DNA from: Monosporascus cannonballus
Taxonomy: Eukaryota; Ascomycota; Sordariomycetes; Xylariales
DNA: 64,000 nt
Assembly: GCA_004154925.1 (NCBI GenBank)
Contig: QJNS01000029.1
Coordinates: forward strand, 62,001 to 126,000
Direction of reading: 5' to 3'
Made by a program: the position numbers and the translations under genes. The notes beneath the pieces were generated by a model. It did no database searches, was not told the origin of the DNA, and saw nothing but the letters and a program-made list of their open reading frames with translations. This document shows positions 25,603 to 36,207 of the stretch, piece after piece. Position 1 is the first letter of the stretch, and each line of letters starts with the position of its first letter.

Positions 25603-26521
25603 TTGGTGAGAGGAACAGTGCCGGTCCTGACGACCCCGTATCGCATTGAGTACGAGAGTAGTAGTTCCATGGGCATCGATGGGATTTGACCTCCCAGTTA
25701 GGGATACCACAGATCCGGAGCCGGCGCCTTCTATGTCATTCGCATGCACAGTCTCGATTGAAAATCAAAAGCAACGAGTTGCTTGGTATCTAATAATATG
25801 GTCAATTCTATCCGGACCGCTGTAGTGGAACACAAGCAGTGTGTCTTGCATTGGTTGCTACATACTTAGGTACGAATGATATTTGTAGGACCCAGACATA
25901 GTTTGTTGGCCCTTGGGAAGCGTCTCGAACATGTGAAAAAACAAAAAGGAGAAGAAGAGGAAGAAGGGTACCTGGTCCCGGGTTTGAACCGGGCTCTCTC
26001 CCTATATGAGTACCTCCGGACTTATGCACACTAGGGGCCCAAGCTGCCCTGCGTAACATCTCTAAAACATGCTGAAATTACCGACCAGGCCTGTCTTTGT
26101 TGGAATCCTCTGCCCTTAATGGAATATATGACCCTGCCATCTGCTACGGAACCTCTCCGTGATGAATCCCATTATCCATCAAAACCCACCAACATCACCC
26201 CCGACCACAAGGGGATCACACGCAACGTAATAATTAGCCCAAGATCTAAAATAGAGAGAGAGACGATAATAGTGGCCGAAGTTAAACAGAAAAAAAGCAT
26301 CGTGTAATGTACAAGGGTATCTAAGCTCCGAAATGTAGCAACTAAACTCATCGTTTAGGTAGTCAGCGTACACACTGAAGTTTCTGAATGAATGCTAATA
26401 TCGAAGGTTGTAAATGTACCCCCTCGGCAAGTCGTAAATCATCATCGTAAGGGGTGTTCATCAACGGTCGTATTAGAGGCACATATAGACAGCCGTACTC
26501 CATCGAATATGATTAGGCAGA
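25603..26521. other. Intergenic region between convergent genes, with tRNA-like B-box
   Basis: This is the shared 3' region of the CMD-like gene and the minus-strand orphan. On the minus strand at about 25974-25996 the sequence CCCGGTTCAAACCCGGG forms a perfect 5-bp T-arm-like stem with a 7-nt loop and matches the Pol III B-box. No matching acceptor stem or anticodon arm could be drawn, so it is not called a tRNA. Confidence 0.4.
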
Positions 26522-27388
26522 TCAATCGAGAGGTCTTGGCGAAGGGGTTTTGAGTAGTGGACCGCCGCCCAATGGGCCGCTCAACGGCGACATTGGAGGC
26601 GTCTTCATCGCCATGGTCCCTTCGATGGAAGCATGTCGCTTCGCCAAAATGGGCGAGCGCTGCAATTCCTGAACCACGCCCATCCATCCCACTCGATGCG
26701 GCTGTCCCGTCGTTTGAGAATGTCCCATTGTCGGCGTACTCAATTTCATCGGGGAGGGCATCCGTTTCAAGGAATCCGACAGCGCTTTGGGCAGCTTCGG
26801 CCGGTGTGGGTCGTGGTTATCCGCCGCCGCCTTCTCGACATCATGCGGCGCCGTCTTCTCGGCGATCGCTTCGTTTCCACTGTCGCGTTCGGTCACCATC
26901 GCGGCGATTATGCCCATGTAGACCACCAAGAACCGTGTGCGCAAGAGGTCGAGCCTGCGAACCCTCTCCTCCAGCATCTTCCGATGGCTCGCCCACAACA
27001 GTCTCGCGCCGATGCGCAACGATGTGCCGTCTTCGGCTACCAACAGCTGGTTCAGATCCTCACGCACGTCATCGCCACCCTTCTGGATTTCGCGCAGCAA
27101 CCTGCCGAGACGTCTCTTGTCCTCGAGTTTCCGCACGCGCGCGACGTCGCGCTCGTAGCTCTCGTTCTCCAGGACGGAGAAATCGACAGCATCGAGGAAG
27201 ACGGCGATTTCGCGCGGCGCGGTCAGGTATGCGGCAGTGTAGGTGGTCAGTATCTGGGCGCACACGACAAGCGCTAGCAACAGTGCAGTGACGACCAGGA
27301 CCGAGGTCCATATGAGAGATGACGAAAGGCCCATCATAGCGCCGCGAACATGAGGGTTGTGCGACCGAGGACCATAAGACATAGACAA
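26522..27388 (-). CDS. Conserved-looking one-TM protein of unknown function
   Basis: A single exon encodes 288 residues. One strong hydrophobic segment (about residues 27-55, IWTSVLVVTALLLALVVCAQ) follows a short N-terminal tail and works as a signal anchor. A charged, helical middle part (about 75-165) then follows, with runs such as LEDKRRLGRLLREIQKGGDD and RKMLEERVRRLDLLRTR, ending in a short second hydrophobic stretch (FLVVYMGIIAAMV). The C-terminal 110 residues are Pro/Ser-rich and probably disordered. A second ATG pair lies 17-18 codons downstream of the chosen start. I do not recognise a named family. It is convergent with the CMD-like gene. Confidence 0.65.
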   Translation of the reverse strand: MSMSYGPRSHNPHVRGAMMGLSSSLIWTSVLVVTALLLALVVCAQILTTYTAAYLTAPREIAVFLDAVDFSVLENESYERDVARVRKLEDKRRLGRLLREIQKGGDDVREDLNQLLVAEDGTSLRIGARLLWASHRKMLEERVRRLDLLRTRFLVVYMGIIAAMVTERDSGNEAIAEKTAPHDVEKAAADNHDPHRPKLPKALSDSLKRMPSPMKLSTPTMGHSQTTGQPHRVGWMGVVQELQRSPILAKRHASIEGTMAMKTPPMSPLSGPLGGGPLLKTPSPRPLD

Positions 27389-28375
27389 TAGGTACTGTTG
27401 TCGAAGGCTATACTACCCAGATGATGGTCTCACGAGCGCCACCCGATTGAGTGGAAGGACGGGGCGTTAGTCAATTGGCTGCGGGCGCGGCGGATTAATG
27501 ACGTCCGCAAACCCTCCTCCCCTTTGTGCACTGTGGCCAACCAATTGTCCAGGGAAATCGAACTCGTAAAACCTGCATCAAGTGGCTGACGGCTGGGCCA
27601 GAACTCGGGTGGGTTATGGTGAATGAACCATTGAAGCCCTGCCAAGTATTGAGCTTGGCCGCCTCCTCGCTTCCATGCCCAAACATACGCTACAACCTCG
27701 TTAAGGGATAATAATAGAAGCCGCGGAAATATCAGAATATCATTACCTTTACATTATGAAACACTGTGATTCGATCCTTTGGATGAGGCTCAGTTATTCC
27801 ATCCAGATATTGCCACGGATTAGTATGTCGGGGACATTGTACAATACATAGATAATATGGGTAAAGAGGAAGCATTTAGGCGTGTACCCCCTTACAGCAA
27901 GCAACATCAGAAACATCCCTAGTTAGCGCTAGGCGTTGTTCGATTGTAGGTATAATGGCGTGATAAAACTGCACGAAAAGAAAATCAGGAACGGACGGGT
28001 TTTGAGGACCTCGAAGGCATGATAGTATGTGTATCAAGCATAAAAAAAAAGGTTTCTAGTTTTGAATTTCGAGAAGGCAGGAATTAAGATTCCCCCCTTG
28101 AAGCCCGAAATGGGGCGAGTGGCAGCGGCCCGTGCCAGCTGGGTCCGACTAAATCTCGAGCCCCATTTTATTTATCATTTATCGATTATCAACCGCGGGG
28201 CAATCCGATCTACCAAATCCATCCCACTGTACATACATCACTATCATAGCGCAAACCTAAAGCTTCGTCTCATTCGGGTCAAACGACAGCCGCGGCTAAT
28301 ACGCACATACATACCTCACTACTTATTTACGACGGCCAGGGGCGTGGAGACCTGGAGAAGCGGGATCCGACAACA
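27389..28375. promoter_or_regulatory. Divergent intergenic region upstream of BUD32 and the orphan
   Basis: The region lies between two divergently transcribed genes and must hold both promoters. No convincing gene, tRNA or repeat is visible. Small open frames on both strands (for example 28062-28496, which overlaps the start of BUD32 in another frame) look like chance. Confidence 0.45.
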
Positions 28376-29305
28376 ATGGCGACGGAATCACAATCCGCAG
28401 CCCCACCAATCCCTCCCACCAACACCAACACCGACAACCCCAACAACGCTAACGACAGCAATGCGAAGCCCGAATTCCCGCTGCCGAAAATCCTAACCTT
28501 CCCCTCCTCCTCCGCACCCGAGCTCATAACGCAGGGCGCCGAGGGCCGGCTCTATAAGACGACGTACCTGACCCCCTCGCGGCCCTGCGCGCTGAAGTAC
28601 CGGCCGCCCAAGACCTGGCGGCACCCGGCGCTGGACGCGCGGCTGACGCGACACCGGATCCTGGCGGAGGCGCGGCTGCTGGCGCGGTGCCGGCGCGACG
28701 GCGTGCGGGTGCCGGCCGTCTACGCGCTCGACGAGGCCGCCGGCTGGCTCGCGCTCGAGTGGATCGCCGGCGCGCCCGTGCGCGCCGCGCTCAACGCCTG
28801 GCTCGCGCGGCGGAGGGCGCGGGACGCCGGGGCGGGGCGGGACGTCGAGGAACCCCTCGACGGGGAGGGCGAGAGCGACGCGCCGCTACTTGCCATCATG
28901 CGGCGCGTTGGCGAGGCCGTCGGCGCGCTGCACCGGGTCGGTGTCGTGCACGGGGACCTGACGACGAGTAATATGATGTTGCGGCCGTTTGGGGGCGGGG
29001 AGACGGCGGTGGCGAATGGACATCATGGGACGGCTGCGGATGGTCATGACGACGATGCGCGGTTGCTGGACGGAGAGATCGTGATCATCGACTTCGGGCT
29101 CGCGAGCCAGGGGAGCGCGGACGAGGACCGCGCCGTGGACCTTTACGTGCTGGAGCGGGCGTTCGCGAGCACGCACCCGCGGGCAGAGGGCCTGTTCCCC
29201 GTGCTGCTGGACGGGTACCGGGGGTCCTTCAAGCAGGCGCCCGTCGTGCTGAGGAAGCTCGAGGACGTGCGGATGCGCGGCCGGAAGAGGAGCATGTTGG
29301 GTTAA
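28376..29305 (+). CDS. BUD32: EKC/KEOPS complex kinase Bud32
   Basis: A single exon encodes 309 residues. Bud32 (PRPK in animals) is the small atypical kinase/ATPase of the KEOPS complex, which supports Kae1 in making the N6-threonylcarbamoyl-adenosine modification of tRNA and also affects telomeres. Visible motifs: QGAEGRLYK (nucleotide loop), ALKYRPPKTWRHPALD, the helix RILAEARLLARC, the catalytic loop VVHGDLTTSNMM with Asp194, IIDFGLASQGS with Asp239, and the basic C-terminal tail MRGRKRSMLG typical of the family. The first 45 residues are an Asn/Thr/Pro-rich extension. About 25 extra residues rich in Gly, His and Asp sit between the catalytic loop and DFG, so the protein is longer than the yeast one. 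It is markedly G+C-rich. It is convergent with the next gene, 206 bp apart. Confidence 0.95.
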   Translation: MATESQSAAPPIPPTNTNTDNPNNANDSNAKPEFPLPKILTFPSSSAPELITQGAEGRLYKTTYLTPSRPCALKYRPPKTWRHPALDARLTRHRILAEARLLARCRRDGVRVPAVYALDEAAGWLALEWIAGAPVRAALNAWLARRRARDAGAGRDVEEPLDGEGESDAPLLAIMRRVGEAVGALHRVGVVHGDLTTSNMMLRPFGGGETAVANGHHGTAADGHDDDARLLDGEIVIIDFGLASQGSADEDRAVDLYVLERAFASTHPRAEGLFPVLLDGYRGSFKQAPVVLRKLEDVRMRGRKRSMLG

Positions 29306-29511
29306 CTAGGCAGAGATGAGTACGCCTATTACGTCGGAGTCTCTTCTGGGAGAACATGGAGTTCCCGCTGCGGAGCTGGGGAAAGCGAAAAACCCCTGTG
29401 TATTGCTGCAGTGAACGTTCTATGCAAGCATCCGTACGCCCGTGATCCTAAATATGCACATGGAGCAATCAATCTATCTATACAAGCGTACAACCGGCTC
29501 GGTCGCTTATT

Positions 29512-30530
29512 TTATGCTTCCACCAGCTCCGCCCCTGCGAAGTAGCCCTTGTTCTCGATAACCCCTCGGTCCTTGACGAATGCAGTGTATTTAACTACCC
29601 ACTCCGGGATGAGATTGCCCCTTAAGCCGCCGCCACCACTGCTCTCGCCGTCGGCGAGAACACCGGCGCCCTGGGCGCCCTGGCCCAGAAGTTCCCTCAG
29701 AGTCCCGCTGGGTAGTATGTCGGTGCAGTCGTTGTGCGTGAGCAACTCGATGCCCTCATCCCTGGCTAGCTTCGATAGCGGCGGGGGCACGCTACAACAA
29801 TTCTTGACGTTGATCTGGTCGACGGCCGGCCTGACCTTGATCTTGTCCAGGAATCGCCGCAACTTTACGCTGCCGAACTCGGCTATGCCGAGGCGGCCGA
29901 CATGACCTTCCCTGTGCAGGTCTTCCAACGCCGACCACGTCGCGACCTCCTCCTCCTCGTTGCCCATCGTCGCGTTGATCTTGTCGGCCTCCCACTCGCA
30001 GTCGCCCTCGAACGATATACCGGGGAAGGAGACGATGAGGAGATCGATATCGCCCACGCGCAGCTCTTTCTTGACTAAATCCAGCGCCTGCTTCGTGTAC
30101 TCGAGGCGCGCATCCGCCGAGGCTGTCGGTAGATAGAACAGTTTTACGGTGATTTCGTACTGCGGGCGCTCTTCCTGTAGTCCGGCGACCGACCAATCGA
30201 TCCGTGGTACGTATAGCGTTGCTCCGTCCCCCGCCGTCCATATGTCCGTTGCTGGTCTGCCATTACGTTTGATTTCGCCCTCGATGTTTACGGGGTGACC
30301 ATTGCCATTGCCGTTCTGGAGCTCGGCGGCGTAGTCCTGTTGTGCAGCTAGAAAATTATGCCGTAGCGAATTTGTCAGCTCGAGGTTTGATCGGAACATT
30401 CCGGGCTTGCGGATGATGGAGGGGCCACCAGAAACTATGTTCCTAGTTCTGCCGTTAGCATCACGAATGCGCTCAGCGCTGGTACTGAAGGGTCGATGGC
30501 ATACCCTGTGGACAGGATTATCCTCGTCAT
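29512..30530 (-). CDS. Glutamate-cysteine ligase modifier subunit (GCLM/Gcs2-like)
   Basis: Two exons (30505-30530 and 29512-30442) give 318 residues. The 62-nt intron with GT-AG ends and branch CTAAC was inferred because the join restores MTRIILSTGNIVSGGPSIIR, the conserved N-terminus. The protein binds the catalytic subunit and raises its efficiency in the first step of glutathione synthesis. It has an aldo-keto-reductase fold without reductase activity. Family signatures: YEITVKLFYLP, DIDLLIVSFPGISFEG, HVGRLGIAEFGSVKLRRFL, and CCSVPPPLSKLARDEGIELL followed by HNDCTDILPS, which includes the conserved C-terminal Cys-Thr-Asp segment. A Gly-rich linker near residue 285 is unusual. It is transcribed divergently from the AP-1 sigma gene. 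Confidence 0.88.
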
Positions 30531-31811
30531 GGCTGAGAGTGTCTAAAACGGATTATTGAGAAATGTTCGACGGTGCACAATGCAATCCCAGGAATACTAC
30601 GTAAGTGAATCGCAGGATGACGAACAGATATAACCCCGGCCGTCGCTAGCACAATGGTGGGGCAGGGAGAGGGAAAAAATGGGATAAGCTTTGAAATCAG
30701 ACAAAACGCCCGTGGGGATATATCGGAGAATGTTCGCGATTCGAAATAGGACCGCTTGTGGATGTGTTGTCTCCAGTCACAATTGGGGGTTCCAGAATGT
30801 TTCAATCAAGTTGCCTAAGACGAAGCGGCAGATAAAAATTATTATATCAGATGCGGTTGCTTGAAGTAAGTGATAGTGAATGCAGGATACCAATAGTCAG
30901 ATATACACGGGGAATAGAATAGCTCAGAGGACCGAGTAGAGGCTTCCCATGGGGTTGGTAATGGTGATGATATTCCGCCATACCTATGCACGAAGAATGG
31001 GCTTTTAATCATCTACCATCAATCATCTACCATCGCACAGCCTAGACTATGGGAGTATCAAGCCGCCCGTCACTAAACCTTCGAGACGAGTCCTATTCCA
31101 TTAGTCGTGATGAGTAGCATTTCTAAGCAGGCAGGTAGATTCGGGGCCCACTCATTGAGTACGTTGTATTAGCGATGGCGGGAGCCGGGATGAGATAGAT
31201 ATCTGATCTTGCGACATGACCCCATGAATATCGTTGGTGTTTGTCATGGCATACTTGATTGGAAGCGCAAGATGTTTTCCGCCTGCAGGTCTTCTGATAA
31301 AGAAACTGGCTGCTGCAAGCCAAGCAGTCTCGACTTTGTCATCCAAGGGCGGCTTGTTTCATGGTGCTTGCCTGCCGTGGGCCATTGGTCGGCCAACCGG
31401 GGGCTCGTGGTGCTTACTCACCGCGTCGAAGGTATTACAATGCAAAATACTCAGTACTTAGTTAGTACATAGTGTGCTGAAAGGCCTTGGCTAGTGGTTA
31501 GAGTTTACTCTATGTTCATGTGCAAGCTGGAATGCAGGGGCTATCGGGACTTGTACGTCTACTGGAAAGGGGTCTAGTTCGTCGGGCCGCATCAGCTGTG
31601 GTTTTGTTCTTACCACTTGCACACGCCCTATATGCTAATTTACTTTCTACAGAGCTCGTGGCCGACCTCACTAGTAGTAGCCTGGTCAAAATTCCGCTGC
31701 AGGTGAAGGACAAACAAGCAACTCCACCGACATTCTTCAGGAGTATACAACGCAAAAATCTTTTGGGGAGTCACTCTATCTACCCCCCCATTGATGTGAT
31801 GCGTGCGAGAG
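30531..31811. promoter_or_regulatory. Divergent intergenic region between GCLM and APS1
   Basis: Both promoters should lie here. A short tandem repeat (AATCATCTACCATC twice, about 31009-31036) is present. Small open frames at 30527-30805 and 31123-31472 have no recognisable domains. No gene is supported. Confidence 0.4.
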
Positions 31812-31855
31812 CATCATCACCATCATCATCATCATCATCATCGTCATCATCATAA
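31794..31855 (+). promoter_or_regulatory. Candidate uORFs in the APS1 leader
   Basis: Two upstream ATGs precede the APS1 start. The first is immediately followed by a stop (ATGTGA, 31794-31799). The second overlaps that stop (31799) and encodes 18 codons, a short MRARA lead then a Ser run, ending TAA at 31855, two bases before the APS1 ATG. If the transcript starts upstream, nearly every scanning ribosome would meet these frames. The transcription start is not known. Confidence 0.35.
31812..31853 (+). repeat. CAT trinucleotide microsatellite
   Basis: There are fourteen CAT-type units, two of them variants (CAC and CGT), ending four bases before the APS1 start codon. Its length probably varies between strains and changes the Ser run of the upstream reading frame in whole codons without shifting the frame. 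Confidence 0.9.
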
Positions 31856-31857
31856 TT

Positions 31858-32620
31858 ATGGCTATTAAGTACGCCACCCCAGACCGTGCCGTTCGAGCGA
31901 GAACTCTACAAAGACTGACTCTCGTGCTAGCTACTTGATCCTGCTTTCCCGGCAGGGCAAGGTGGTACGGAATTAAACTTGAATCTCTTTACTGAAGACC
32001 GCCGAAAATACTAACGACACCACCCTAGCGCCTCGCGAAATGGTTCACCACCTTGTCTCCTAAGGACAAGGCGAAGATTGTCAAGGATGTCTCTCAACTA
32101 GTCCTCGCCAGACGAACTCGGATGTGCAACTTTCTCGAATACAAAGGTTAGCAGCAGCAAGGATATCTTCTGACCGAGAGTAGAGTGTTGACAGGCTGGG
32201 TCAGACACCAAGATCGTATATCGTCGTTATGCCTCCCTGTTCTTCATTGCCGGCTGCTCCTCCGACGATAACGAACTGATTACCCTCGAAATTATCCATC
32301 GATACGTCGAACAGATGGACAAGTACTACGGCAACGTGTGCGAGCTCGACATCATCTTCTCCTTCACCAAGGCATACTACATCCTGGACGAGATTTTACT
32401 AGCAGGGGAGCTGCAGGAGAGCAGCAAGAAGAACGTACTAAGGTGTATAGGCCAGCAGGACTCGCTCGAGGACATGGAGGTTAGTCGCCGTCAAGCCGCG
32501 AGCCCGCGCTTGTGTTTTTCTTTAAAATCCGCCGGCCCGCCTAATTCCCGAAATCTTTCGATCACTGACACACCTTTTCTTTTTATTCAGGTCGAGGACG
32601 AGGTTACGAAAATCATGTAA
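31858..32620 (+). CDS. APS1: AP-1 clathrin adaptor complex sigma subunit
   Basis: Five exons (31858-31868, 31931-31964, 32029-32146, 32205-32479, 32591-32620) give 155 residues, the normal size. The sigma subunit is part of the AP-1 core that sorts cargo between trans-Golgi and endosomes. The joins restore [38 protein letters not shown] and [18 protein letters not shown]. Conserved segments include [19 protein letters not shown] and [13 protein letters not shown]. All introns are GT-AG with CTAAC-like branch sites, and the first splits the fourth codon, a known fungal pattern. A second possible last exon at 32742-32789 is described separately. Confidence 0.94.
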
Positions 32621-32741
32621 TCATTGCCATTGTAATTATCGCCAGCGGGCTAATGGCTTCCGGGAACTCGGCGTACAGGTGTTCCAGGTTGAGGTATCGC
32701 ATCGGGTGTGTGCAAATATACTTATTTAATCGTCTTCACAG

Positions 32742-32789
32742 GCAGATGAGAAGATACTGGACGTGTTGCGAGCAGAAGGCTTCGTATAG
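32742..32789 (+). other. Candidate alternative terminal exon of APS1
   Basis: After a good acceptor (CTTCACAG) a phase-0 frame encodes ADEKILDVLRAEGFV and a stop. It joins in frame to the end of exon 4 (donor after 32479), skipping the last exon. The predicted helix resembles the C-terminal helix region of animal sigma-1 more than the VEDEVTKIM ending does. This is inference from splice signals and frame only. Confidence 0.4.
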
Positions 32790-34070
32790 AGCCGGTTCTG
32801 CGCCATGACGAAAAAACGAACCGATCACGACCGTAGAGAGAGAGAGCTATCGAGTGCTATTAGGACCAAGGACGACGACAGGCCTGCGTTTAACCCTCAA
32901 ACCCGATCCGATCAGCCAATCGCAAAAGAGCGTGAAACATCTCGGTCGCGTCCAGGCGAATGCAATGGGTTATTTGCCGCGAAATAAAGCTCATCTCCTG
33001 TTATACGGAAGCACCCGGAAGCCGATCGAGCTCATCACGGTTCAAGTGACATTCACAAGCTACCCTAACTCTGAAATGCTCTCTGTCTGAGAGAGAGAGA
33101 CACCGGGGTAGACGAGCATATGGGGTGGCCTCGTCATTACTCGTGGTGTATGAACGTTATCTGATTCGTTTTACCACTCTCGGACTACGATTATGGTGTG
33201 GTGGAGGCCGGCTGATTCAACTGTTACGGCTTGCACCATTAGCAGTACCCCTTTCCCCATACCCATGAGAGCCGAAGAGGAGGAGGTCCGTGCGCCACTC
33301 TTTCATCGGTGTCAGATGACATACCTACTAGGTAGGTAGGCTTACCTAACCTTAAACACGCACCCGCCTGTAATGGCCGCTCTTCCCGCCGGGCAGACTG
33401 CCCAGTGAGCTCTTTGTTTGGGCGCATTCCAACTGCCCGGTCGTTCGGCCTTTGGATCGACCTACCTACAACTGTCTCTACCTACCCGCATCTTCCTCAC
33501 TCGCCCAAAGATCCCCCCTTCGCATCCCTCATCACCAAAGACATTAACAATCAACAAACCACAATCGCCCCATTATTTCTAACATTATGTCTTACCGCCC
33601 TTCTGGCTTCTAGGCGATTGATCATCTAGATTGTATCCACCAGAACTGACATACAGGGCGATCAAGCCACGACATTGCCTTGCGATATTCAAAACGCAAT
33701 CGCGATTCCGGCAACCGCACAGTTGTCGACTACGCATACTTCAAGACACACAACCACTCGCATCTCTCCCCGTCGTATCTTGGTTCAGAGCGCATTCGCT
33801 CTTCGTCTTGCGGTAGCCTCCCGATCTGGCATATCCTGCGCCATTCGCTAGCCCGGCACGGCAACGTTCAATCGAGTCGGCCCCGAACACGGCCTCGTTC
33901 AAGCCAAGCCAACCTTAACCTAACCAGAGTTGAGTTCGCAGCGAGTCTGGGTACAGCCAGAATCGCATGGCCTACGAGTTGCTCAGGCTCTACCTCTCAG
34001 CCCTCACAAAGATACTCGTGTCATTGAAATCGGATGCCGGTATTTCCGCAGTTCTTGCATCGCCATCAAC
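32790..34070. other. Intergenic region between APS1 and MAF1
   Basis: It holds the APS1 3' region and the MAF1 promoter and leader. Repeated TACCTA/TAGGTA words cluster at 33315-33350 and 33455-33490, and a short GA repeat lies at 33090-33102. Small open frames (32805-33090, 33405-34027) show no domains. Confidence 0.45.
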
Positions 34071-35197
34071 ATGAAGGTTGGTGGCCCTAATCAATATTCT
34101 TGGGAGAAACTTAGATGAATGAATGGTCGCTAATGGCTCTTCCCCAGTTTCTTCCGCTTCGAGATTTCGATGTCGTCACGTCGGCGCTGAACTTCAGCAC
34201 CCCGGATTGTCGCGTCACTGGTGGCTGCGACCTCTACACTACCAAGGCCACCGGCTCTGAGAAGAAGCTCTACAAGAATATCGAGTGCTCTCTGGAATCC
34301 CAACATGCAGCACTCGTCAAGTTCGGCGCTTCTCTCTCGCCTCCACAGCGGCAAGAAATGGCTGCCTCGATGAACTTGTCACGCTCGAGCCCTTTCGGTC
34401 CGTTAAGCGATGTATGGAGCCGCCGGACCTTTGCCTACCTGATAGCAACGCTCAACGCTAGCCACCCCGACTACGATTTCTCACATGTTCTACGCCCAAG
34501 CGACTTCCGACGTGAGAAAGATTTGCGGCATCTGATGGCCAATTTCGACAACACGTTGAGCAGCGTGCGTCCAGTCGGCTCGTCGTTCCTCGCGCCGAGC
34601 TACAACTCGTCTTATCATAGCACGTCTCCTTTGGCGAATACCAGTAGCCTTCCCGGAAGCAGTCCGGTGTGGGGCCCCCAAATGTGGGCCATGATAGATA
34701 AAGAGATGGCGCTCAAAGAATGCTCCGCCTTCTCCTATCAACCCGCCGAGGATCCGTTCGACGGCGACGAGGCAGCCATTTGGAGAATGCACTACTTCTT
34801 CTTTAACAGGGCTAAGAAGAGGGTCGCTTATTTGTACGTCAGGGGCTTGCCGATCATCGTGAACTCTCCGTGCCTTGCGCCGAGACGAGGGAGCATTGGA
34901 CTTGCGAAACGTCATGCCCCTGCCCTGTCTAGCAGTCTCGGAGCGAACAAACGTGCAAAGTACTGGCTTGGGGACCAACTTGCAGATCGCATAATTAGCG
35001 AAGACGACGACGAAGAGGAGGATGCGGTCATATGGGATCCTGACGAGGACGTCGATATAGACCCTCTTAAGGACCCAGACCCGCCTACCGAGGAGGAAAG
35101 CGACTACGAAAGTAGCGAGGGGAGCGATGACGAGAGGCGGATCGTCCCCAGCCGGGGCGTTAGCGAGGAGGTCGCCGGTAGAATGGAGATGGAATAA
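34071..35197 (+). CDS. MAF1: RNA polymerase III repressor Maf1
   Basis: Two exons (34071-34076 and 34148-35197) give 351 residues. Exon 1 is only ATGAAG; the 71-nt intron (GT-AG, branch CTAAT) was inferred because the join restores MKFLPLRDFDVVTSALNF, the universal Maf1 N-terminus. Maf1 binds RNA polymerase III under stress or nutrient limitation and shuts off tRNA and 5S rRNA synthesis. Box A continues with TGGCDLYTTK. Boxes B and C are seen as RRTFAYLIATLNASHPDYDFS and WAMIDKEMALKECSAFSYQ, then DPFDGDEAAIWRMHYFFFNR and RVAYLYVRG. The tail is strongly acidic (EDDDEEEDAVIWDPDEDVD). A Ser-rich insertion (about residues 145-170) is a likely regulatory phosphorylation region. Confidence 0.95.
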
Positions 35198-36207
35198 TTA
35201 GTCCCTGTATTCAGCTCATCGGGCTGGTACCATTTCATGACGATATCGTGGGGCAGACACACACTACCCTTTTGGTCGGTTCTCTAGTCGGTTCGTGGGT
35301 CTGGCTCGGTTCCGTGTCCCGACTACGGCATACTCCGTGATTGAGGTCCCGATGATGCAACGGGGGCACTATGGGCGCTACGAAGGAATGGTTAGGAATA
35401 ATGACTTATCAGCCGGATCCGGGAGGTCGGCGGATCCCGGCTTGATGCGTAGGGTTACGATTTTCTTGGGTCGCATTAACGGGATTGTATAGCTGTTTTG
35501 CTCCTGGCGTTCACGGTATCCACCCTTACGTGGAGGCGGAGGATAGGCGAGCGCGCTCTACTTTTCCCGGGGAGGGGTGCTCGATACGGATGAGTCTTTT
35601 CCTTTCACTTCGTTCTTCCTGCTACGGTTTTATCATAAATTCAACATGGTTTTTCTCTTTTCCCCTCCCACCTATGTTTTCTCCAGTACGTGTCCTGCAG
35701 GGTTGGCTATGGTTGGACGCGCGGGCCGTTGAAGGAGGGTATGAAGGAACATACGTAGGTAGGCTCGCAACTGCTAACTGACGGGACTGGTCCTCAAGCC
35801 TCGAGACACCCGTCGCATTGGCGGGAGACTGTGCCTGTCTGGTTGAATTGGGTGGCCTTGCTTGGGCATACGCTGGCTGGGATGATACTTTCTCGGCTTT
35901 TGTAATGGTAGCAATAATACATAAATTTCGATCTCATGTTACCTGGTCATCTATTGACGTCGTGTCCCGCTGACTGTAGCTACGTACGAACGTCTGACCG
36001 CACGCTGGGTCACGTGGCTGAACCAACGAGAGCCTTACTCCATAACTTCCACGAGGGCTAAACCGTCCACCTCCTACAACAGCTAGAGCCTTTTCTTAGG
36101 CTTTACCTCCTTCCTCATACCACACATTTTCTCCTTTCGAATCTCAAACCCGCTAAAGCTTTAGTTAATCTGGATAGCATGTCGCAAGTTCCACGACCCA
36201 AGCCATT
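35198..36207. other. Intergenic region between MAF1 and the HET gene
   Basis: No gene is supported. The last part is pyrimidine-rich (36060-36150), as is common in leaders of filamentous-fungal genes, and should contain the HET-gene promoter. Confidence 0.45.

Noticed and set aside
25950..26060. An intact tRNA gene on the minus strand
   Set aside because: Only the T-arm fits; no pairing acceptor stem, D-arm or anticodon arm could be drawn.
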